Assembly: GCA_905480445.1 (NCBI GenBank)
Contig: CAJQQJ010000072.1
Location: 1-12,278 of the forward strand
Length of the DNA stretch: 12,278 bases
Source of the DNA: an uncultured Alphaproteobacteria bacterium
GTDB lineage: Bacteria > Pseudomonadota > Alphaproteobacteria > UBA7985 > CAJQQZ01
Direction of reading: 5' to 3'
The notes below the pieces were generated by a model. The model was not told the origin of the DNA. It did no database searches and saw nothing but the letters and a program-made list of their open reading frames with translations. Shown one piece after another: positions 7,183 through 12,278 of the stretch. The number at the start of each line of letters is the position of its first letter. The stretch's first letter is position 1. Position numbers and translations under genes: made by a program.

Positions 7183-8052
7183 ATGTCGAAATCTGTCCTC
7201 CTTGCAGTGCTTATGATGATCGTTGCCATGTTGCTACTGCCGACAGGCGATGGGGTCGGAAAGTATCTCGGCACCGTGACGCTCTATTCAGCAGGCTTCC
7301 TAGCCTGGTCTCGTTACGTTGTAGGTCTGGTTGCCTTCACACCAATCGCTATCGCCAACGGTGTGTTTAAAGGGCTGGGCTTTGATTTTATTGTTAGACA
7401 GGCCATCCGAGGGTTCTTCAACGCTTCTGCCATTTTTTGCATACTCAAAGCGGTGAAAACCATACCTCTCGCCGACTCTTATGGCGCATTCTTTATCGCA
7501 CCAGTTGTCGCTACTTTGCTGGCCTTCTTAGTTCTGAAAGAAAAAGTGCGATTCGTTGAATGGTTGGCCGTGATAATCGGCTTCATCGGCGTTTTGCTCG
7601 TGGTCCAGCCGAGTGTGCAACTATCATCAGGTTTGATCTGGGCCTTGGCATCTGGTGCGAGCTTTGGTTGTTTTATGATCTCAACCCGGTGGGCTGCTGG
7701 AACAGCCCCCCCACTGGCACAGCTTTTTGGTCAGCTTTTCTTTGGGTTCCTTTTCACGTTGCCCTTGGGTCTAGGTGATCTCTTGGCTCATGGAATTTCT
7801 GCCCCTTTCATCGTGATAGCGATGGGCATCATTTCGGCACTAGCAAACCTCCTACAAATACTGGCTTTTGGCAGGGCTAGAGCGGCCTTCTTAGCTCCCT
7901 TTGTCTATGCACAAATTATTGCGGCAACCTCAATCTCTTGGTTCTTTTTCGGCGACGAGCTCAATGGCTTGGCCATGCTGGGCTTGGCTATCATTTTCTC
8001 TACCGGCTTTTTTAAAATTCAGCCGAGTTCGCGTCCTTCAGGACCAGAATAG
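7183..8052 (+). CDS. EamA/DMT-superfamily permease
   Basis: A 289-residue integral membrane protein from ATG 7183, with about ten hydrophobic helices arranged as two EamA repeats (roughly 1-140 and 148-280). Landmarks are the first helix followed by GDGVGKYL, the segment AFFIAPVVATLLAFLVLKEKV closing repeat one, and the equivalent APFVYAQIIAATSISWFFFGDEL in repeat two. Family members move small metabolites such as amino acids, purines or drugs across the inner membrane, often as exporters; no substrate can be assigned. The frame is open to ATG 7075, which would lie inside msrB; ATG 7183 has AGAGA about 8 nt upstream and starts directly at the first helix. It is divergent from msrB (94-bp gap). 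Its last 34 bp overlap the 3' end of the opposite-strand ABM gene. Confidence 0.9.
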   Translation: MSKSVLLAVLMMIVAMLLLPTGDGVGKYLGTVTLYSAGFLAWSRYVVGLVAFTPIAIANGVFKGLGFDFIVRQAIRGFFNASAIFCILKAVKTIPLADSYGAFFIAPVVATLLAFLVLKEKVRFVEWLAVIIGFIGVLLVVQPSVQLSSGLIWALASGASFGCFMISTRWAAGTAPPLAQLFGQLFFGFLFTLPLGLGDLLAHGISAPFIVIAMGIISALANLLQILAFGRARAAFLAPFVYAQIIAATSISWFFFGDELNGLAMLGLAIIFSTGFFKIQPSSRPSGPE

Positions 8053-8366
8053 GCTCGCTCGATTTTAGCTACCCGCAACTCATAATGCTCATACCAGCGC
8101 TTCATGCCTTGTTTCTGCGCTCCGAGATGCAGACTGTTGGCCTTCCAAGAAGCAATCGATTCTTCGTCCTGCCAATAGAATATCGTTATGGCAAAGCCCG
8201 TTTCATCTCTTACACTTTCAACGCCCAAAAAACCGGGCTGCTTTGCTGCTAATTCCACCATCAAATCCGCCATCTTGCTATAACCAGCGGCATCACTGCT
8301 GGCTTGGTTTGTAAACATGACAGCGTAATAAGGCGGCTCTGGGGTTTTAGCGAAACGATCAGACAT
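8019..8366 (-). CDS. Antibiotic biosynthesis monooxygenase (ABM) fold protein
   Basis: A 115-residue protein with a single ABM/dimeric alpha-beta barrel domain (about 12-108): strand YYAVMFTNQ, helix around 27-41, PGFLGVESVR, a strand ITIFYWQDEESIASWK, then a helix rich in His/Gln/Lys and RWYEHYELRVAKIERAY. This subgroup is widespread, usually dimeric, and mostly uncharacterised; relatives include small quinone- or haem-modifying oxygenases, but no catalytic residue can be named here. A clear AGGAG sits 8 nt before ATG 8366. The gene begins 14 bp after the hyuA-type stop on the same strand, so the two are very likely one transcript. Its 3' end overlaps the convergent permease by 34 bp, which makes the last 10 codons antisense to that gene. 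Confidence 0.85.
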   Translation of the reverse strand: MSDRFAKTPEPPYYAVMFTNQASSDAAGYSKMADLMVELAAKQPGFLGVESVRDETGFAITIFYWQDEESIASWKANSLHLGAQKQGMKRWYEHYELRVAKIERAYSGPEGRELG

Positions 8367-8380
8367 TTTTACTACTCCTT

Positions 8381-10384
8381 TTACCTAACCGCCAGCCTTG
8401 GCCGACCACTAGCTACAATCTGAAGGCGCCCTTCGAGGAACATTTCTTTTCCATTTGCATCAACGACGTCTTGCTCCTCAGTCATTCGAATTTCCGGATC
8501 AGTAGCCCCCGCCTGTTGAGCTAGAGCGATGGCAGCAGCGCGCCCTTCACTTCGAGCGTATTCCCAAGCAGCATCGAGGTCCTCCTTAAAGTCTTTGTTT
8601 CCTGATGGCAGGTGGACACGGTATAAACCTTCAGCTGGCACTGTCATCAGTACTTTCAGCGATCTTGTCACAGAAGCAGCAACGGCGCCAACAGCGTTAC
8701 AAACGTCCCCAGACGGGGGCAAAATCAACCGCGATGACAGACGGTCTGCGACAGGTTGATAGTAAAGGGCCGCTGGTGCACCAATACCAACGATCGGTTG
8801 GCTGAGTTTCATCTCAATGTTCAGCATGCCCTGGTCATTTTGTAATGACGTAGAGGCTTTGACCAATGAATTACCAAGCGCGCCACCATCCCAATGATTT
8901 CTGAGCCCAGCGTCCTCTAAAGCAGTCGCGACCAGGCACTCACCGGTTTGACGCACTACTTGTTCAACAACGCTTTGCGAAAAAGCCTCGATTGAATCCA
9001 TGCCTTCCCAACCATCGAGCTCCTTAGGCCAGCACCAAAGCTCCGCACCAAGCCTGCCACCTTCAGCGTTCCAATTGCTTTGACGTTCAAGAACGTGAGA
9101 AGCATCAGATGGTGTGAAGGCAGAGCGAATAATCAGGCCTTGATTCTCTAGCGATCCCACGGCTTTACGAAGAAGGAATTCCCGGTCGAACTCGGTGATC
9201 GCAAGCGGGCCATTTTCCAAAGAATCCCACACCGCCAGTTCAGCTTTAGAAAAGCCTGAACGATCCGTTAGCAGAGACCGCAACCGCAAAACGAAGATAC
9301 CGTTTTGCGCGTCCATTTTGCGATCTTTGATCTGCTTTTCTAAGACAGCCAACATAGCTGGGTGTTCGTCGACCAAAAGAGAAAGCGGCACAGTGCGCCT
9401 TGGTCCGGCGACGATGCTCTTAATGGACGCATCCCAGCGGATCTCACTGTCACCGCCAAGACCGTAAGTTCTGACCGACACAGCACGCACCATCGTGCGA
9501 AACCCACCTACTACTGCTCCGCTCTCATCGAGAACAGGTCTACCGTCTCTCAAAACCGCAACATCAGAGGTCGTACCGCCCATATCAGAGACGATCATGT
9601 CCTTTTCTTTGGCTAAATATTGCGCACCAACAAGGCTGGCTGCTGGACCCGACAGAATGGTTTCCACTGGGCGGTTAAGGGCCATTTCAGCGGTAATCAA
9701 TGAACCATCACCCTGCACCACCATCAACGGAGCTGTCACTTTCTCTTCGTTCAGAAGATTTTGGACAGCGTCAACGAGCTGTTGCAGCAGGAAAATCAGC
9801 CGAGCATTCAAGACAGCCGTCAGTGCCCGGCGCGGTGCATCCAAGTCTGCCGCCAGTTCATGTGAGCAAGTTACCGGTTTACCGGTGAGATCACGCAACA
9901 GTTCTTTGGCTTCATTTTCGTGCGCAGGGTTTCTAACGGCAAAACGCGCTGCAATTGCAAATGCTGAGACCTTGTCCCCGTAATCTTGAGCAACCTTGAG
10001 CAAGGCTTCTCGGTCAAGCGGAGCAAGTCTATGCCCTTGTGCCCTATGGCCGCCTTCAACAAAAACAACTGGGTCTTTACCGACGACTTTGCCAAGCCCG
10101 CCTCGTTCCAAGGCTTCTTCGCCAAATCCTATCATCACAAGACAAGCCGGTGCACCATGTTGCTCTACAATGGCATTTGTTGCCAGAGTTGTAGAAACCG
10201 ACACGAGGTCAATCGAGTTGGGGTCTTGGCCCGCCAACACTTTTCGTGTGGCTTTCCCGATACCTATCGAGAGATCATGCTTCGTAGTGAGTGATTTTGC
10301 AGAACAAACCACTCCCCTATCATCATCAAAAAGCACGGCATCCGTATAGGTGCCACCGGTGTCTATACCTAGTTTTATGGCCAC
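8381..10384 (-). CDS. Hydantoinase/oxoprolinase family protein (HyuA-like), standalone
   Basis: A 667-residue ATP-dependent enzyme of the HyuA/N-methylhydantoinase A family, an ASKHA fold. The N-terminal domain carries the phosphate loop GIDTGGTYTD (6-15) and VSTTLATNAIVE (63-74). The main hydantoinase_A domain shows VSDMGGTTSDVAV (265-277), RTYGLGGDSEIRW (305-317), GIGAPA (533-538) and SGDVCNAVGAVAA (558-570). Known members open cyclic amides such as hydantoins or 5-oxoproline, or phosphorylate substrates for carboxylases. Those usually pair with a HyuB subunit, and none is present here. Residues about 383-428 read like a winged-helix segment (ENGPLAITEF, then LENQGLIIRSAFTPSDA). The start is GTG 10384 with GAGGG 9 nt upstream; no other good start exists before the phosphate loop. 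An ABM-fold gene follows after 14 bp. Substrate unknown. Confidence 0.9.
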   Translation of the reverse strand: MAIKLGIDTGGTYTDAVLFDDDRGVVCSAKSLTTKHDLSIGIGKATRKVLAGQDPNSIDLVSVSTTLATNAIVEQHGAPACLVMIGFGEEALERGGLGKVVGKDPVVFVEGGHRAQGHRLAPLDREALLKVAQDYGDKVSAFAIAARFAVRNPAHENEAKELLRDLTGKPVTCSHELAADLDAPRRALTAVLNARLIFLLQQLVDAVQNLLNEEKVTAPLMVVQGDGSLITAEMALNRPVETILSGPAASLVGAQYLAKEKDMIVSDMGGTTSDVAVLRDGRPVLDESGAVVGGFRTMVRAVSVRTYGLGGDSEIRWDASIKSIVAGPRRTVPLSLLVDEHPAMLAVLEKQIKDRKMDAQNGIFVLRLRSLLTDRSGFSKAELAVWDSLENGPLAITEFDREFLLRKAVGSLENQGLIIRSAFTPSDASHVLERQSNWNAEGGRLGAELWCWPKELDGWEGMDSIEAFSQSVVEQVVRQTGECLVATALEDAGLRNHWDGGALGNSLVKASTSLQNDQGMLNIEMKLSQPIVGIGAPAALYYQPVADRLSSRLILPPSGDVCNAVGAVAASVTRSLKVLMTVPAEGLYRVHLPSGNKDFKEDLDAAWEYARSEGRAAAIALAQQAGATDPEIRMTEEQDVVDANGKEMFLEGRLQIVASGRPRLAVR

Positions 10385-10537
10385 GTGATTTTACCCTCGA
10401 AAAATTCCTGGCCTCTATGGCAGTATTAACAAAAAACAACTATTCAAATTTGGACTTTTTCTCTTCGCAAAAAGAAAAGTCTTTTGCCTCTCTACATTTT
10501 TAGTCAAACAAATGTGATATAGGCTTGATTCAATAAA

Positions 10538-10551
10538 GTGATATAAATCAC
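10538..10551. promoter_or_regulatory. Crp/Fnr-like palindrome GTGAT-N4-ATCAC
   Basis: The 14-mer gtgatataaatcac is a perfect palindrome in its 5-bp arms with a 4-bp centre. It lies between the Fnr/FixK pattern (TTGAT-N4-ATCAA) and the Crp pattern (TGTGA-N6-TCACA). Its centre is 67 bp upstream of ATG 10612. If it acted as a class II site at -41.5, transcription would start near 10586, leaving a leader of about 26 nt that includes the GGAGG ribosome site. A half copy, GTGATATA, also occurs at 10514-10521, 24 bp upstream. Which regulator binds is not decidable, and no good -10 hexamer is seen. Confidence 0.45.
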
Positions 10552-10569
10552 CAAATTGGAGATTTATAT
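10541..10569. repeat. AT-rich 9-bp inverted repeat
   Basis: ATATAAATC (10541-10549) and GATTTATAT (10561-10569) are perfect inverted complements with an 11-bp spacer. The left arm overlaps the Crp/Fnr-like palindrome. It may be a second operator arrangement or a cruciform-prone promoter element; as an RNA hairpin it would be weak because it is mostly A-T. Confidence 0.4.
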
Positions 10570-10611
10570 GCGCTAGCTAGTAAAGACGTAGTTTCACGGA
10601 GGATCTAGAAA

Positions 10612-11343
10612 ATGAGTCTTAAGAAAATCATCAATGCCGGCCTGATGGCAAGTGCAGCACTGGCTTTTGTATCAGTCACAAGTTTGACACCACCGGCTTA
10701 TGCCGCTGGCGATGGCGGAGCCGTTAGAACAACGACTAAAAAGGTCGTTAAGAAAACCGTTAAGAAACCTACCAAGAAAATCGCCAAAAAGAAAAAAGCG
10801 GTCAAATTAAGCCCGTACAAGTCAGCGTTGGTTGATATCAAAAAATGGCGCTACGCGAAGGCAGCGACTAAACTTCAATCAGTTGTTTTAAAAGACCCAA
10901 ACAATGCAGATGCTTGGAATTGGCTAGGTTACTCCCAACGCAAGCAGCAGAAGTTTGATGAATCATATGAAGCATACCAAACTGCGCTAAAGCTTAACGC
11001 CAACCACGTTGGTGCGCATGAATATTTGGGTGAGCTCTACTTGCAAACCAACCGTATGCCAGAAGCCCAAGCTCAGTTTGCTAAATTGAAAGAGCTTTGC
11101 CCATCTGGCTGTGAGCAACTTAAAGACCTAGAAAAGGCCATTGTTGAGGTAACAATCGAAGATTTAGATGACGCAGCAAGAAAAGCGCTTCAGACAGCGC
11201 TGAAAGAGAATGGTTTTTACAGCTCTGCCATCGACGGTGATTTTGGGGGCGGGAGTCGCCGCGCCTTGAGAGCCTTCCAAGATGCGAATGGCATCCAAAC
11301 TGCGGGTCTTACTGATGAGACTAAGCAGGCTCTAGGCTTGTAA
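10612..11343 (+). CDS. Exported TPR and peptidoglycan-binding domain protein with Lys-rich repeat linker
   Basis: A 243-residue protein with a clear Sec signal peptide (KK at 4-5, hydrophobic 7-24, cleavage after about A31 in PPAYA). After this comes a strongly basic linker (about 42-65) built from KK-x-x tetrapeptides (KKVV, KKTV, KKPT, KKIA, KKKK). Residues about 66-160 contain two to three TPR repeats (DPNNADAWNWLGYS, then NHVGAHEYLGELYLQ). A Cys pair, C163/C167 in CPSGC, could form a disulfide. Residues about 189-243 are a PG_binding_1 domain (LKENGFYSSAIDGDFG, then RALRAFQ). It is likely a periplasmic scaffold tethered to the cell wall; there is no enzyme domain. GGAGG lies 9 nt before the ATG (10598-10602). 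Upstream is a Crp/Fnr-like palindrome, and a strong terminator follows the stop. Confidence 0.88.
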   Translation: MSLKKIINAGLMASAALAFVSVTSLTPPAYAAGDGGAVRTTTKKVVKKTVKKPTKKIAKKKKAVKLSPYKSALVDIKKWRYAKAATKLQSVVLKDPNNADAWNWLGYSQRKQQKFDESYEAYQTALKLNANHVGAHEYLGELYLQTNRMPEAQAQFAKLKELCPSGCEQLKDLEKAIVEVTIEDLDDAARKALQTALKENGFYSSAIDGDFGGGSRRALRAFQDANGIQTAGLTDETKQALGL

Positions 11344-11367
11344 TTTCACGAGTTTTCTACTAGCAAG

Positions 11368-11396
11368 CACCAAGTCTCTTTTGAAGGGACTTGGTG
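11368..11396 (+). terminator. Rho-independent terminator after the TPR/PG-binding gene
   Basis: Nine perfectly paired bases, CACCAAGTC (11368-11376) with GACTTGGTG (11388-11396). The stem can extend through a T-G wobble and three more pairs to a 3-nt loop, about 13 pairs in all. A T-rich stretch follows, with five T at 11403-11407. It lies 25 bp past the TPR gene stop. It also shows that the TTG at 11391 is inside a hairpin stem and not a real start for the next gene. Confidence 0.78.
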
Positions 11397-11417
11397 TTCA
11401 TATTTTTGAGTTTTGCT

Positions 11418-11960
11418 ATGCGTGCCTTGCTATTTGCTACTTTTGTTACTGGTTGCTTTGTTTTTATTCTTCCAGAATCTAGCCAATCTTTTGCTCTAAT
11501 CGACGTTTTCGAGAAACAAAATTTAGTGTTTGCTCAGGGGCGTGGCCGTGGTGACGACTATCAGCAAAAGCAAAAAGCGCCATCAATATTGGGTAGCAGC
11601 AACAAAGGTAAGTCTGCAAAGAGTCTCAGTGCAAAAGGAAAAGCCAAAGCACGGGCAATTCTGCACAAGCGTTCCATGTGGCAACACTTCGCCGCTATCG
11701 ACAGCAACAGCGATAAACAACTCGGTTACAAAGAAATGGTTCACTATTTCTCTGAAATGCATACCGTTTTTGACCAAAATGGCGATGGCGTAGTCTCCCG
11801 TAGGGAAGCACCTGCCATCATGATGCGCTATACACTGAGCGGCAAAGGCTTTCCAGCTGGCGGTCTAACAAAAGCTGAAATCGCACGTCGCTTTAAGGGC
11901 TTGTTCAAGGTGGTCGACAAGAACAAAGACGGTCGTATGTCTATGCTGGAAATGCTTTAG
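11418..11960 (+). CDS. Exported EF-hand calcium-binding protein
   Basis: A 180-residue protein from ATG 11418. The N-terminus is a signal peptide or membrane anchor (R2, hydrophobic 3-19). A lipobox-like VTGC ends at C13, but the hydrophobic run continues past it, so ordinary Sec export is favoured. A basic, Ser/Gly/Lys-rich linker (about 41-82) follows. Three EF-hand loops can be read: D95-E106 (DSNSDKQLGYKE, with K in place of the usual Gly at position 6), D119-E130 (DQNGDGVVSRRE, canonical) and D167-E178 (DKNKDGRMSMLE, canonical). It probably binds Ca2+ in the periplasm or at the surface, with unknown partners. The start at 11418 is preferred because an upstream TTG lies within the terminator; the ribosome site is weak (GAG 7 nt upstream). 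The stop overlaps convergent arsC by 4 bp. Confidence 0.85.
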   Translation: MRALLFATFVTGCFVFILPESSQSFALIDVFEKQNLVFAQGRGRGDDYQQKQKAPSILGSSNKGKSAKSLSAKGKAKARAILHKRSMWQHFAAIDSNSDKQLGYKEMVHYFSEMHTVFDQNGDGVVSRREAPAIMMRYTLSGKGFPAGGLTKAEIARRFKGLFKVVDKNKDGRMSMLEML

Positions 11961-12278
11961 AGGATCTCGTCAATCCGTTCTATCGGTCGACAAAGCCGTG
12001 CTTGCGTACTCGTCTCTACAATCGGCCGATTAAGTAAGACCGGATGTTCCGCGACAAAGTTCGCAAGCTGACTATCACTCCACTTTTTATCACCGAGATT
12101 CAGTTCTTCGTAAGGGGTTCCACGTTCCCGTAGCAAAGCATGAAGCGGCTCACCTGTTTTCTCTGCTAAACCCAAAACTTGTTCAGCGTTGAGTGGCGTT
12201 TTCAGGTATAAAACGACCTTCGGTTCCAACCCTTTGCTCTCTAAGAGAGCCAGTGTTTTCCTAGAAGTCGAGCATTTG
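11957..12278 (-). CDS. arsC: Arsenate reductase (glutaredoxin type), ArsC/YfgD family, 5' end outside window
   Basis: The frame runs to the right edge, so about ten N-terminal residues are missing; 106 residues are visible. They begin with K-C-S-T-S-R (12277-12260), where the Cys is the catalytic thiol of the ArsC family, followed by KTLALLESKG. Later hallmarks are VLYLKTP, the segment around LLRERGTPYEEL, LLNRPIVET (the first of the two conserved active-site arginines) and ARLCRPIERIDEIL (the second). The family reduces arsenate to arsenite using glutaredoxin and glutathione; chromosomal YfgD-like members have less certain substrates, and no arsenite pump or ArsR is seen in the window. A TTG at 12229 could be mistaken for the start but would delete the active-site Cys. 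The 3' end overlaps the EF-hand gene by 4 bp (TTAG). Confidence 0.93.
   Translation of the reverse strand, partial: KCSTSRKTLALLESKGLEPKVVLYLKTPLNAEQVLGLAEKTGEPLHALLRERGTPYEELNLGDKKWSDSQLANFVAEHPVLLNRPIVETSTQARLCRPIERIDEIL

Noticed and set aside
9495..9983. 162-codon open frame on the plus strand inside the HyuA-like gene
   Set aside because: Antisense to conserved HyuA motifs, rich in Ser/Arg/Ala/Thr without domain pattern, and no ribosome site.
10453..10481. Imperfect inverted repeat GACTTTT...AAAAGTC followed by TTTT, terminator-like
   Set aside because: No plus-strand gene ends upstream of it, the stem is A-T rich with mismatches, and A/T tracts make such pairing likely by chance.
11448..11459. 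Lipobox-like VTGC in the EF-hand protein
   Set aside because: Only 12 residues precede the Cys and the hydrophobic run continues beyond it, so a lipoprotein signal is less likely than a Sec signal peptide; left undecided.
1..12278. Mobile element, defence system, CRISPR array, riboswitch or RNA gene
   Set aside because: No transposase, integrase, phage or toxin-antitoxin proteins, no regularly spaced repeats, and no recognisable tRNA, rRNA or riboswitch core was seen on either strand.

Overview
The window looks like an ordinary stretch of an alphaproteobacterial chromosome, probably a marine or otherwise moderate-GC member (about half GC by eye). The pointers are a long PutA without an N-terminal DNA-binding domain, transcribed divergently from a PutR-type Lrp/AsnC regulator; a YfgD-type ArsC; and a lysine-rich TPR/peptidoglycan-binding envelope protein. 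The genus cannot be fixed from the sequence alone. I see no tRNA, rRNA, CRISPR array, transposase, integrase or phage gene, and nothing points clearly to recent transfer.

Layout, left to right. (1) 1-1584, plus strand: the C-terminal end of an exporter-type ABC ATPase, then a zinc-ribbon SAM methyltransferase. (2) 1586-5770: proline catabolism, with putA (minus) facing putR (plus) across 117 bp that contains two perfect inverted repeats. (3) 5767-7088, minus strand: msrB followed by a membrane fatty acid desaturase, joined by a TTGA stop/start overlap. (4) 7183-8052, plus strand: an EamA/DMT permease whose 3' end overlaps the next gene by 34 bp. (5) 8019-10384, minus strand: a lone HyuA-type hydantoinase/oxoprolinase subunit followed by an ABM-fold protein, likely one operon. 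(6) 10385-11960: a regulatory region with a Crp/Fnr-like palindrome, an exported TPR plus peptidoglycan-binding protein, a strong intrinsic terminator, and an exported EF-hand protein. (7) 11957-12278, minus strand: an arsC-type reductase running off the right edge.

The gene order is very compact. All four convergent gene pairs meet with a 1-bp gap or overlap (1584/1586, 5767-5770, 8019-8052, 11957-11960), two of them through the same TTAG overlap. The only convincing intrinsic terminator lies between two same-strand genes (11368-11396). No gene-free stretch exceeds 300 bases; the longest are 430-648 and 10385-10611. Several starts are not the longest possible: putA most likely begins at GTG 5206, msrB at ATG 7088, the permease at ATG 7183 and the EF-hand gene at ATG 11418. 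The desaturase uses TTG and hyuA uses GTG.

I do not see a clear new defence or biosynthetic system. The points most worth a second look are the solo HyuA/ABM pair with a winged-helix-like segment, the envelope pair with its Crp/Fnr-like site, the msrB-desaturase translational coupling, and the operator-like repeats between putA and putR.
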